A DNA stretch of 39,790 bases from Marinobacter sp. B9-2. GTDB lineage: Bacteria; Pseudomonadota; Gammaproteobacteria; Pseudomonadales; Oleiphilaceae. Below the pieces are notes generated by a model, which saw nothing but the letters and a program-made list of their open reading frames with translations, did no database searches and was not told where the DNA came from. The translations under genes and the position numbers were made by a program. The DNA lies in NCBI GenBank assembly GCA_003030785.1, contig PYVH01000023.1:1-39790 (forward strand), written 5' to 3'. This document shows, piece by piece, positions 24,822-32,607 of the stretch (positions are counted from its first letter, which is position 1; the number at the start of each line of letters is the position of its first letter).

Positions 24822-25832
24822 GTGGCAGATATGCTGCGAATGGCCGACATTCCACTCGGTTACGAGCACGCCATGCGAGACGTAATTGAACGCCACCAGG
24901 TCTGGGCCTACCTCATCGCTGTTGTTTTCGGACTGTCTGTGGATTGGACATCGTCCCTCGGTGACAGTGTGCCGGATTACTTAATCTGGGGGTTGCTCGG
25001 AGTTCTGCTCTACGCCACATTTACTCAAACACCGTTGACCCACCTGTCTGATATGTTCCGGGACCGTCGGTTCATGGGTGCCTTGCTCACCGGAAATTTT
25101 CTGGTCATGCCGGCGATCACTGCCTTGCTGATATTGGCGCTGCCGGACAATGACGCGCTGAAGTTGGGAGTGCTTCTGGTATTGCTGATGCCCTGTACCG
25201 ACTGGTTTGTCACCTTCACTCACCTAGGCAAGGGGGACAGCACCCGAGCCATTGCGGCAACACCGGTTCTGCTGATTGCTCAACTGGGTCTTCTTCCACT
25301 TTACCTCTGGCTTTTCATGGGTAATCAGTTCGACGTGAATCTTGAGCTTGGGCGGCACCTCCTGCCGGCCTTTGGCGGGCTGATTATTGTCCCGCTTATC
25401 CTGGCATTTCTGACTGAAAAATGGGCCGAAAACTCCAGAAAAGCCATCGGGTTCATTCGCTTCATGGGTCTGATGCCGGTCCCTCTGCTGACAGTCGTAC
25501 TGTTCATCATCTCAATGACACAGGTCAGCCAGATCGACAGTACCGGCTCACTTATCTGGCCCTTGATGATTCTGTTTCCGGCCTATCTTCTAGCTGCGGC
25601 TCTGGTTGGAAAGGCTCTGCGCCGGGTCTTTCGATTACCGGTAGAAACCGGTCGCACCGTCATCTTCAGCCTAGGAACACGCAACTCCTTCGTGGTTTTA
25701 CCTTTGGCACTGTCAATGCCAGAGGCCTGGGCTGTGGCCGTCGTGGTGATTGTCGTCCAGTCTTTGTTGGAACTGTTTGGAATGATGCTTTATCTGCGGT
25801 GGGTGCCTAGTCGGCTGCTACCGGACACCTGA
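24822..25832 (+). CDS. ACR3/BASS-type permease, arsenic-resistance-like
   Basis: A 336-residue membrane protein with about ten hydrophobic segments, of the bile acid:sodium symporter/ACR3 superfamily. LLMPCTDWFVTFTHLGKGD is the counterpart of the family's conserved Cys-bearing segment, and FSLGTRNSFVVLPLALSMP is the second conserved helix. Annotated relatives are called arsenic resistance proteins, but no arsR, arsC or arsH is nearby, so arsenite export is not established; another oxyanion or metalloid is possible. A GTG start follows AAGGG. It comes directly after the CDF gene and before the DsbA-like gene, probably cotranscribed. Confidence 0.82.
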   Translation: MADMLRMADIPLGYEHAMRDVIERHQVWAYLIAVVFGLSVDWTSSLGDSVPDYLIWGLLGVLLYATFTQTPLTHLSDMFRDRRFMGALLTGNFLVMPAITALLILALPDNDALKLGVLLVLLMPCTDWFVTFTHLGKGDSTRAIAATPVLLIAQLGLLPLYLWLFMGNQFDVNLELGRHLLPAFGGLIIVPLILAFLTEKWAENSRKAIGFIRFMGLMPVPLLTVVLFIISMTQVSQIDSTGSLIWPLMILFPAYLLAAALVGKALRRVFRLPVETGRTVIFSLGTRNSFVVLPLALSMPEAWAVAVVVIVVQSLLELFGMMLYLRWVPSRLLPDT

Positions 25833-25876
25833 ATAATCTGAAACCCGTAAACTCATTTAAAATAGGAAAATCTCCC

Positions 25877-26515
25877 GTGCAAACCCGAACCCTGGTCATC
25901 AGTCTCCTTCTTTTTTGTCTGGTTGTCTTTGCTGGTGCTTTTGTTATTTACGATCGCTCCCAGGGCACTAATGAACCCGCCGTTGTTGAAAAAACGCCAC
26001 TGGTGAGGGATTACTCTCCCGTTATTGGCCCTGAGGACGCGCCGGTAACCATTGTCGAGTTCTTCGACCCATCCTGCGAAGGTTGTCGCGCCATGAATCC
26101 CTATGTGAAACAGATTCAGGCTGCCTACCCGGACAACGTGCGTCTGGTACTGCGCTACGTATTGTTTCACAAAGGCTCGGAAGAGGCCGTCAGAATCCTG
26201 GAAACCGCCCGTGAACAGGGGGTCTATGAGCCGGTACTGGACGCTGTTATGGAAGCACAACCGAAATGGCACGATGATCCAAAGGTCGCCGCAGCATGGG
26301 ATGCGGCGGAGTCAGCCGGACTTGATGTCGAAGCCGCTCGGGCCGGTATGAACTCACCCGAGATTGACGGCATTATTCAACAGGATGCTGCGGACGTTAA
26401 GGCGGTTGGAATTTCCGGAACCCCAACATTCTACGTTAACGGAGACACCTTGAGCCGCCTGGGGCCTCAGGAACTGTACGACCTGGTGACATCCAAGGTA
26501 GGGTCACTGAAATAA
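25877..26515 (+). CDS. Membrane-anchored DsbA-like thioredoxin-fold protein
   Basis: A 212-residue protein with an N-terminal hydrophobic anchor or signal (about 6-26) and a DsbA/DsbG-type thioredoxin domain. The redox pair is C67-E-G-C70 in EFFDPSCEGCRA, and the cis-Pro loop is SGTPTFYVNG. It acts in the periplasm as a thiol oxidase or disulfide reshuffler. Start is a GTG. It is closely similar to the protein at 29,692 throughout, showing that the cargo holds two versions. It precedes the CtaG-like and SCO genes, which suggests a role in preparing copper-binding cysteines (inference). Confidence 0.9.
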   Translation: MQTRTLVISLLLFCLVVFAGAFVIYDRSQGTNEPAVVEKTPLVRDYSPVIGPEDAPVTIVEFFDPSCEGCRAMNPYVKQIQAAYPDNVRLVLRYVLFHKGSEEAVRILETAREQGVYEPVLDAVMEAQPKWHDDPKVAAAWDAAESAGLDVEAARAGMNSPEIDGIIQQDAADVKAVGISGTPTFYVNGDTLSRLGPQELYDLVTSKVGSLK

Positions 26516-26537
26516 CAACAAAACAACCGGCAACGCT

Positions 26538-27380
26538 ATGTCACTGCTTGACTACCTTTTACCCTACGATTTCTCGCCGCTGACCATACTCAGCTACATG
26601 CTCGTGATGGGATTCTATGGCGTCGGGCTAATTCGGATGCCGGAACAGGACCGGCCAGGCTCACTGCGGATCTTTGCGTTCACCCTGGGGGTACTGATCT
26701 GTTATGCGGTGATGCAGACCCGCTTCGATTACTACGCACAATACATGTTCTTCGTCCATCGGGGTCAGCACCTGATTCTTCATCATATCGGTCCGATCCT
26801 GATCGCCCTGTCCAACCCTTTACCGGTCATGCGGTTCTGGTTCGCAAAAATCAGCCCGGGCTGGAGGCATACATTGAGGCCTCTGGGCTGGGTCTATAAC
26901 GTTCTGCAACAGCCTTTTATCGCCCTTTTCCTGTTTGTCGGGCTTATCTATTTCTGGCTGTGGCCATCAATCCATTTTGACGCCATGCTCAGCCGGGATC
27001 TGTATTGGGTCATGAACTGGAGCATGTTGCTGGATGGCCTGCTGTTCTGGTGGTTGATCTTTGATCCAAGACCGCCGGCGATCACCTCATCGCTGGGGTA
27101 TGGCAGACGCATGTTGGTTCTGGCCGCCGCAGGTGTGCTTCAGATGTTTCTTGGGGCGTGGATCGTGTTTTCACGTGACATGGTCTATGACGTTTACGAA
27201 GTCTGTGGCAGGGCCTGGCCGCTGGACCCGGAAGTCGACCAGCTACTGGGAGGCATGCTGACCTATATTCCTCCGGCCATGATGAGCATTCTTGGCATTC
27301 TTCTGATGCTCCGGCGAGCCATGCATCAGGACGGAAAATATACCAACCAATCCAAACAACTTGAGGAAACAGCGTCATGA
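26538..27380 (+). CDS. CtaG-type (caa3) cytochrome oxidase assembly membrane protein
   Basis: A 280-residue integral membrane protein with about seven segments, of the caa3_CtaG family rather than Cox11. Conserved features include a histidine-rich turn HRGQHLILHHIGPILIALS, FWLWPSIHFDAMLSRDLYW and DPEVDQLLGGMLTYIPPAMM. Family members are tied to copper delivery or assembly of terminal oxidases. No oxidase subunit gene is near, so here it may serve copper handling in the envelope. It overlaps the SCO gene by 4 bases, indicating tight coupling of the two. Confidence 0.87.
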   Translation: MSLLDYLLPYDFSPLTILSYMLVMGFYGVGLIRMPEQDRPGSLRIFAFTLGVLICYAVMQTRFDYYAQYMFFVHRGQHLILHHIGPILIALSNPLPVMRFWFAKISPGWRHTLRPLGWVYNVLQQPFIALFLFVGLIYFWLWPSIHFDAMLSRDLYWVMNWSMLLDGLLFWWLIFDPRPPAITSSLGYGRRMLVLAAAGVLQMFLGAWIVFSRDMVYDVYEVCGRAWPLDPEVDQLLGGMLTYIPPAMMSILGILLMLRRAMHQDGKYTNQSKQLEETAS

Positions 27381-28000
27381 GAACTCGCTTCTGGCGACAG
27401 CGCACCAACATCATATCGGCGACCTTAACGCTGATAGCAGCCCTATTGCTGACTGGTTGCTTTGGCAATGACGAGGAAGACTGGAACGGTAAAAACATCA
27501 GTGGCTTGATGCCTGAGCTGGAATTCGACCTGATCAATAGCCAGGGCAAGTCTGTATCTGGCGATGATTACAGTGGCCGCGTGAGAATGCTGTTTTTCGG
27601 GTTCACCTCGTGCCCCGATGTTTGCCCGACCGCCCTGCAAAAACTCAATCAGGCAACCAGTGGCCTGGACCCCGCGCTTCAGGATGAAGTACTCACTTTG
27701 TTCGTGAGTGTCGATCCGAAACGTGACACGCCTGAGCGTCTCGCAAAATACGTGGATTTCTTCGGCGACAATATTGTAGGACTCACTGGAAAAGAACCCC
27801 AGCTTCGTGAACTGGCAAAACGATATAGAACAACCTTCGGTTATGACGAACCTGCCGCTGATGGAAATTATGCGGTGTCACACAGCAGCGCGATTTATGT
27901 ATTTGATCGCGAAGGTAACCCCCGCCTCTTAATGCGGCCCGATCTGAGTAGAGAAGAAATTCGGCATGACCTCGTTGCTCTTATTCAGGAGGATGCCTGA
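27377..28000 (+). CDS. SCO/SenC-family copper lipoprotein
   Basis: A 207-residue periplasmic SCO1-type protein. It has a lipoprotein signal with lipobox LLTGC (C28), then a thioredoxin-like fold whose copper ligands are C79-P-D-V-C83 and H169 (AVSHSSAIYVFD). Such proteins carry Cu(I) to the CuA site of oxidases or act as thiol reductases. Its export would need signal peptidase II, which the island supplies. It overlaps the CtaG-type gene and ends the first metal/redox unit. A near-duplicate with a nonsense codon lies at 31,605. Confidence 0.93.
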   Translation: MRTRFWRQRTNIISATLTLIAALLLTGCFGNDEEDWNGKNISGLMPELEFDLINSQGKSVSGDDYSGRVRMLFFGFTSCPDVCPTALQKLNQATSGLDPALQDEVLTLFVSVDPKRDTPERLAKYVDFFGDNIVGLTGKEPQLRELAKRYRTTFGYDEPAADGNYAVSHSSAIYVFDREGNPRLLMRPDLSREEIRHDLVALIQEDA

Positions 28001-28007
28001 CTGAATA

Positions 28008-28035
28008 GACTGTCCCAACTCGAATTGAGACAGTC
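28008..28035. terminator. Stem-loop between convergent SCO and merR genes
   Basis: GACTGTCCCAA and TTGAGACAGTC pair over 11 bp, with one wobble-type mismatch and a 6-nt loop. Placed between two convergent genes, it is a candidate two-way terminator. Confidence 0.55.
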
Positions 28036-28061
28036 CTGGTTGGCGGGCACATACAAAGTGG

Positions 28062-28469
28062 TTAAGCAGAGCCGGAGAGTGTCTCGATAATTCGGCAGTC
28101 CATAATAACTCCGCCGTCACAACACGCACTCAGTCTTTCCAACTCGTGTTCCATTGCATGTAGATCTTTCAGTCGAGAGCGCACTTGAACCAGTTGTTGT
28201 TCAACTTTGGCGTCCACACCCGCACAGGACTCCTGCTGACGATCCGCCAGTGAAAGCAGTTCACGAATATCGTCAAGGCTAAATCCGAGCCCGCGGCTTC
28301 GTCGAATAAACAGCAGCCGCGAATGATCCTCTTCGGAGTAGAGACGATAGCCCGACTCCGAGCGGGTCGCTTTCGGCAACAGTCCAATTTTTTCGTAATA
28401 ACGGATGGTCACGGGCTTAACGCCCGTATCATCAGCTAGCCGACCGACCGTGTTCCTTTTTTCGCTCAT
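28062..28469 (-). CDS. MerR-family heavy-metal regulator (ZntR/CadR/PbrR-like)
   Basis: A 135-residue regulator. The N-terminal winged helix (about 5-75) has TVGRLADDTGVKPVTIRYYE and GYRLYSEED, and a dimerisation helix (about 78-115) follows. Metal-site cysteines are C82, C116, C117 and C125 (ACCDGG..MDC), a layout closest to ZntR/CadR/PbrR and overlapping with mercury MerR. The ATG at 28,469 is chosen because the upstream extension runs through the operator. It is divergent from the transporter at 28,539 and most likely activates that operon, and perhaps the 22.3-kb promoter as well. Confidence 0.92.
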   Translation of the reverse strand: MSEKRNTVGRLADDTGVKPVTIRYYEKIGLLPKATRSESGYRLYSEEDHSRLLFIRRSRGLGFSLDDIRELLSLADRQQESCAGVDAKVEQQLVQVRSRLKDLHAMEHELERLSACCDGGVIMDCRIIETLSGSA

Positions 28470-28474
28470 CGCTA

Positions 28475-28500
28475 TTGACCTTATAGTTACTATAACCACC
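28475..28500 (+). promoter_or_regulatory. MerR-type operator in the divergent intergenic region
   Basis: TTGACC (28,475-28,480) is followed directly by TTATAG-TTA-CTATAA, a dyad at the place where MerR proteins bind. A -10 box is poor (TGTATC, about 20-21 bp away), as is common for activator-dependent promoters of this class. It lies between merR and the transporter gene. Confidence 0.65.
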
Positions 28501-28538
28501 AGTGTATCGATGTATTGCACGTTTTAGGAGGGTTCGTC

Positions 28539-29264
28539 GTGGACAGCTGCTGTGAAAACAAGGCCGGTGAACTGGCAAAATTGCGAGCGAGCCAAAGCCG
28601 GGTGCTTTACATTGCGCTTGCCATCAACGCAGTGATGTTTGTGGTGGAATTCAGCGCCGGCTGGATTGCAAGCTCTACCGCGTTGCTGGGCGATTCGCTG
28701 GATATGTTTGGCGACGCGTCTGTCTATGCACTGACACTGTTCGTGCTGGACCGAAGCCGTCGCGCGCGTGCCGGAGCGGCTTTGTTCAAAGGCGGCTTTA
28801 TGCTGTTGTTCGGGCTTGTTGTTGTCGCCGATGCCATCCGCAAGCTGGTGATACAGGAAGTGCCCGCCGCCGAGTGGATGGGCGCTGTCGGCGCTCTTGC
28901 CCTGTTTGCAAACGGCGTTTGTTTTGTGTTGCTCTACCGTCATCGTGCGGACGATCTCAATATGCGTTCCACCTGGATGTGTTCCAGGAACGATCTGTTC
29001 GCCAATAGCAGTGTAATCATTGCGGCAGGATTGGTCGCCCTCACCAATACCCTCTGGCCGGACATCATTGTGGGCCTCGCCATTGCTGCGCTATTCCTGC
29101 ACTCCGCTTGGCAGGTCATCCGTGAGGGTATGGAGGAATGGCGTGCCGGTGGGGCTGAAACCGCCGATAAATCGAGCAAAGATGAAGGCGATACCGCTGG
29201 AAACAGCTGCTGCTCTTCTTCGCAAAGCACTTGTGCCAATGAATCCAGAGAGCCATCCCGGTGA
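28539..29264 (+). CDS. CDF-like cation transporter with Cys-rich ends
   Basis: A 241-residue membrane transporter similar to residues 120-298 of the one at 22,375 but without the HMA-like domain. TM2 has DSLDMFGDASVY and TM5 has SRNDLFANSS, so the transport-site pattern is DxxxD/DxxxN rather than HxxxD/HxxxD. Both ends are cysteine-rich (DSCCENK; NSCCSSSQSTC), suggesting capture of a soft metal in the cytoplasm. The GTG at 28,539 is preferred because GGAGGG lies just upstream. It leads the second metal/redox operon under the MerR-type promoter and overlaps dsbB by 4 bases. Confidence 0.87.
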   Translation: MDSCCENKAGELAKLRASQSRVLYIALAINAVMFVVEFSAGWIASSTALLGDSLDMFGDASVYALTLFVLDRSRRARAGAALFKGGFMLLFGLVVVADAIRKLVIQEVPAAEWMGAVGALALFANGVCFVLLYRHRADDLNMRSTWMCSRNDLFANSSVIIAAGLVALTNTLWPDIIVGLAIAALFLHSAWQVIREGMEEWRAGGAETADKSSKDEGDTAGNSCCSSSQSTCANESREPSR

Positions 29265-29695
29265 CCACCAATAACCGGGTGATTCCATGGGGGCTGCTGC
29301 TGTCAGCCTGGCTACTGGCGGCGGGGTCCTCGCTTTCAGCCATCTACATCGGGGAAGTTCTCGGGCAGGCTCCGTGCGTTCTGTGCTGGTTTCAGCGCGC
29401 CTTCATGTTTCCGTTGGCGGTGATTCTCGCAGTCGCCTGCTACTACTCGGATTTTAACGTTTGGCGCTACGCTATGCCGCTGTCTGTCATTGGCTCCCTG
29501 TTCGCTCTAGCCCACTCACTGCTTTATGTGGGGCTCATTCCACAACCCATTCAGCCCTGCACGGCCACTGGCCCGTCCTGCTCGGGTGACGGAATGACGA
29601 TATTTGGTGGGCTGCCGCTTCCGTTTCTATCGCTGGCCATTTTTGTTGCCATCATCATTCTGCTCTTGCTTATCCGTCGGAGAGTTCATACATGA
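29261..29695 (+). CDS. dsbB: DsbB-family disulfide bond formation protein
   Basis: A 144-residue inner-membrane protein with four hydrophobic segments that passes electrons from DsbA to quinones. The first redox pair is C39-V-L-C42 in APCVLCWFQR, and the second periplasmic loop carries C100 and C107 (PIQPCTATGPSCSG). Length is somewhat short for DsbB, as in the BdbC-like type. The GTG start overlaps the transporter stop and its end overlaps the next dsbA-like gene, so it is expected to reoxidise that protein. Confidence 0.9.
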   Translation: MTTNNRVIPWGLLLSAWLLAAGSSLSAIYIGEVLGQAPCVLCWFQRAFMFPLAVILAVACYYSDFNVWRYAMPLSVIGSLFALAHSLLYVGLIPQPIQPCTATGPSCSGDGMTIFGGLPLPFLSLAIFVAIIILLLLIRRRVHT

Positions 29696-30369
29696 ATCGT
29701 CGTGCCATCTTTGTTGTCGTGTGTCTCGTGCTGATCGCAGCCTTTTCAGCCGCCGTCCTATTCAAGCCACAGCCCCAGCAGCCTCAAAAAACGGCCACCA
29801 CCGGCGAAAAGTCTGTTGCCGCTGCCGAACCGATCGCGAACCAACAAGCATTGGTACGCTTCCATTCGCCCACATTCGGGCCTGCCGACGCACCGGTGAT
29901 CATCGTTGAGTTTTTCGACCCCTCCTGCGAAGCCTGCCGGGCGTTCTACCCGATCGTGAAACAGATACTTGCTGAGTATCCAGGCCAGGTGCGGCTTGTT
30001 TTGCGGTACACAATGTTCCATCAGGGTTCCGAGGAAGTCTCCAGAATTCTGGAAGCAGCTCGCCTGCAAGATGTCTATGAACCGGTGCTGGAAGCTGTGT
30101 TGGAGGTGCAGCCGGCCTGGCACGACGACCCGAAGGTTGCCAAGGCATGGGGAGCGGCCGAGGCAGCCGGTCTGGACCTGTCCCAAGCCCGTGAGGATAT
30201 GCAATCCGAACGGATAAGCGCCATCCTTGATCAGGACATGCAGGACGTCAAAACCATCGGTGTTCGGGGCACCCCGACTTTTTTCGTGAATGGCCGCCAA
30301 CTCACGGAGTTTGGTCCCAAACCGCTACTTCGTCTTGTTCAGGAGTCGCTCCCAGACGCACAGAAATAG
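29692..30369 (+). CDS. DsbA-like thioredoxin-fold protein (second copy)
   Basis: A 225-residue protein with an N-terminal membrane anchor (about 5-24), a Pro/Gln/Ala linker and a DsbA-type domain. The active site is C79-E-A-C82 (EFFDPSCEACRA) and the cis-Pro loop is RGTPTFFVNG. It matches the 25,877 protein over most of its length (LRYTMFHQGSEEVSRILEAA against LRYVLFHKGSEEAVRILETA), so the pair came from duplication or from two related imports. ATGA overlap with dsbB argues that the two form a working oxidase couple. Confidence 0.91.
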   Translation: MNRRAIFVVVCLVLIAAFSAAVLFKPQPQQPQKTATTGEKSVAAAEPIANQQALVRFHSPTFGPADAPVIIVEFFDPSCEACRAFYPIVKQILAEYPGQVRLVLRYTMFHQGSEEVSRILEAARLQDVYEPVLEAVLEVQPAWHDDPKVAKAWGAAEAAGLDLSQAREDMQSERISAILDQDMQDVKTIGVRGTPTFFVNGRQLTEFGPKPLLRLVQESLPDAQK

Positions 30370-30450
30370 TCGACCGGTGTCGAACAAAACACGGATGGGC
30401 TTGATGCCCTCCACCGTCAACTGAACTCAGAAAATTGAGGACTCACGGAA

Positions 30451-31173
30451 ATGCCAGATCTTGCGACATGGGGAATGCTGGCTGCTTTTTTTGGCGGCTT
30501 GGTGTCATTTTTCTCACCCTGCACTCTGCCGCTGGTTCCGGGGTATCTATCGGTCGTTACGGGCGGCACTGTCACAGACCGTTCGAGTCGACTGCAATCT
30601 CTGTGGCTCAGTATCTGTTTTGTCCTTGGGTTCAGTGTAGTGTTCATCGCTTTTGGTGCCAGCGCTAGTCTGCTCGGTCAGTGGCTGATGGCCTACCGGC
30701 AGGAAGCCAATCTGGTGGCGGGCATTCTGATTGTGCTGATGGGGCTATTTATGCTGGGCTGGTGGAGCATGCCCGCGTTACAGCGCGACTGGCGCTTTGG
30801 GCAAACCCTTGAGGGTGGACGGCCCACGGCAGCGTTCCTTCTCGGCTTGGCCTTTGCCGTCGGGTGGACACCGTGTATTGGCCCGATATTGGGCGCTATC
30901 CTGGCTCTCAGTTCCACCCATGCGAATGCTGAAACCGGCATGCTGTACCTGGCCGTTTATTCGCTGGGGTTGGCAATTCCATTTTTGGCAACGGCTTTAT
31001 TTATTAAGCACTTTCGGGCGCGAGTGCGCTGGATGAGCCGCTGGAGTCAGTCACTGAGAATCCTGGCAGGGCTGGTTCTGGTTGTTATGGGGGTAATGGT
31101 GCTGACGGGACAGATGACCCGGTTTGCATCATGGATGTTATCCGCATTTCCGGTACTCGGAAGACTCGGTTGA
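30451..31173 (+). CDS. CcdA/DsbD-type transmembrane electron carrier
   Basis: A 240-residue six-helix protein of the CcdA family, which carries electrons from cytoplasmic thioredoxin to periplasmic thiols. The pair of membrane cysteines is C24 (FFSPCTLPLVPGY) and C142 (GWTPCIGPILGA). It sits behind dsbB and dsbA, so the operon encodes both an oxidising and a reducing arm. Reduced SCO or DsbA-like proteins are possible clients (inference). The 81-bp gap before it holds only a ribosome site. Confidence 0.9.
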   Translation: MPDLATWGMLAAFFGGLVSFFSPCTLPLVPGYLSVVTGGTVTDRSSRLQSLWLSICFVLGFSVVFIAFGASASLLGQWLMAYRQEANLVAGILIVLMGLFMLGWWSMPALQRDWRFGQTLEGGRPTAAFLLGLAFAVGWTPCIGPILGAILALSSTHANAETGMLYLAVYSLGLAIPFLATALFIKHFRARVRWMSRWSQSLRILAGLVLVVMGVMVLTGQMTRFASWMLSAFPVLGRLG

Positions 31174-31230
31174 TCCCGGGCAAATCTTTGCCCACAACTT
31201 AGCTGGCCGATAAGGCAGGAGAACTGAGCA

Positions 31231-31587
31231 GTGAACAGTGAACTCAAGACGTTCTATCTGACAGAACCGGCAGCAGCCGCTGATGCTGACAATCAGGGCG
31301 ATGTCGCTACAGCGTTCAGACATCTTGAACGGGCTCATATTCTGAGCCAGAAGTTCGCGTTAGCGCACACGACAACACATTTGCGCATGCTCCGGCTTGG
31401 CTGGCACGCGCGCGATGCTCGCGAGGTTCTCGGTCAGCTGGCTCGGGCCTTCGCTGCGTTGCTGGTTTCACGAATCCGGGTTCCTGTCGGCAATACGGGA
31501 CTTGCCAACGTCAGCGCATTTGAACCGATGGCGGTGCCGGAAGACTTGGCGATTGTTCTGGGACACCAGAATCCTTCCAACACGTAA
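31231..31587 (+). CDS. DUF3703 protein
   Basis: A 118-residue cytoplasmic protein of the DUF3703 type: AFRHLERAHILSQKFALAHTTTHLRML, then GWHARDAREVLGQLARAFAA, with VPVGNTG near the end. The repeated His residues in the first helices could bind metal. Members are regularly found in mercury, copper and CDF gene clusters, but the activity is unknown. It sits 57 bp after the CcdA-like gene and 17 bp before the broken SCO gene, in the same direction. Confidence 0.8.
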   Translation: MNSELKTFYLTEPAAAADADNQGDVATAFRHLERAHILSQKFALAHTTTHLRMLRLGWHARDAREVLGQLARAFAALLVSRIRVPVGNTGLANVSAFEPMAVPEDLAIVLGHQNPSNT

Positions 31588-31604
31588 TTGAAGGACACCA
31601 CTTG

Positions 31605-32231
31605 ATGATCAAACCCTGCTTCCAACACCACGCAAAGCGCTTTGCATCCATTGCAATGATGATGCTGGCAATCCTCCTTGTTGGCTGCATGGGCGATGAT
31701 CCGCCGGATTGGCACGGGACAGAAATCAGCGGCGTGATGCCCAAGCTTGAATTCGATTTGATCGACAGTCAGGGAACACGGGTTTCAGGCGATGATTACA
31801 GTGGTCAGGTACGAATGCTGTTTTTCGGATTTACCTCTTGCCCTGATGTTTGCCCCACTGCTCTGCAAAAACTCAGCCAGGCCGTCAGCGGGCTGAGCAC
31901 GGAAAATCAGGAGGAAGTACTTACGTTGTTCGTCAGTGTCGATCCTCAGCGCGACACACCCGAACGCCTGGCGGAGTACGTCAATTTTTTTGGTGACAAA
32001 ATCATCGGGCTGACCGGCAACGCCTCTGACCTCCGCACGCTTACCCAGCGATACCGGTAGACGTTCGGGCATGAAGAACCGGACGCAGAAGGTGACTATG
32101 CCGTTACTCACAGCGGTGCAGTCTATGTGTTTGATCGTGATGGTAATCCTCGCCTGCTTATCCGGCCGGAAGATTTAAGCGCTCAATCCATTCGGCAGGA
32201 CCTTGTTGGCCTGCTTGAAGAGGATTACTGA
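31605..32231 (+). pseudogene. SCO-family lipoprotein gene with in-frame nonsense codon
   Basis: A second SCO1-type gene of 208 codons, with lipobox LLVGC, copper motif TSCPDVCPTAL and the histidine in AVTHSGAVYVFD. A TAG at 32,058-32,060 interrupts it (RYR-stop-TFGHEEPD), exactly where the intact copy at 27,377 reads RYRTTFGYDEPA. The frame continues cleanly after the stop to a TGA at 32,229. The truncated product would keep the CxxxC but lose the copper-ligand histidine, so it is probably inactive unless the stop is read through. The mutation seems young. Confidence 0.9.
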
Positions 32232-32495
32232 ATGACTGGAGGCTCTGGAGGAAAGCTCTGACTCGAATGTTCGCTTTTGTTTAAGAGCCTGAGCTTAACT
32301 GAACGTCCAGAAAGGTCCGCTTTTGAAAACAGAGTGGACGCAAAAGTGGGGTGATTTTTTTGCGTGCTACTACATGAACAGAAGTCATGCCATGGTTTCT
32401 TTCAGCTAACTTTTGGGATTTCAGATTAGTATGCTTACTAAACCTAAAAACGCTAATTCACTCACTCATACGATCATTTGGGATATTTTATATTG
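32232..32495. other. Gene-less junction between metal cargo and IS cluster
   Basis: About 260 AT-rich bases after the broken SCO gene with no supportable gene. It must contain the breakpoint at which the IS1380-family gene was truncated (near 32,496). No clear terminal repeat is seen. Confidence 0.5.
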
Positions 32496-32567
32496 TTATA
32501 GCGCCTGATAGCGGAATCGGTAAACGGCAGAGACTTTTTCACCGACTTTCTGGTGCGTGTCCCGGAC
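32496..32567 (-). pseudogene. IS1380-family transposase, displaced downstream piece
   Basis: In the minus frame this reads RDTHQKVGEKVSAVYRFRYQAL then TAA. Joined to the 34,228-35,081 piece after removing the IS3 element and one CGGAC copy, the frame is continuous (PSRLVRDTHQKVGEKV). It ends about 100 residues before a normal IS1380 transposase would. Confidence 0.75.
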
Positions 32568-32607
32568 GTCGTCTGTCAAGGTAGTTGGCACCTGATTCAA
32601 TTAGGCT

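Noticed and set aside
32387-32584. 65-codon plus-strand frame at the IS junction
   Set aside because: It crosses the IS3 boundary and the opposing IS1380 remnant and has no protein-like features.
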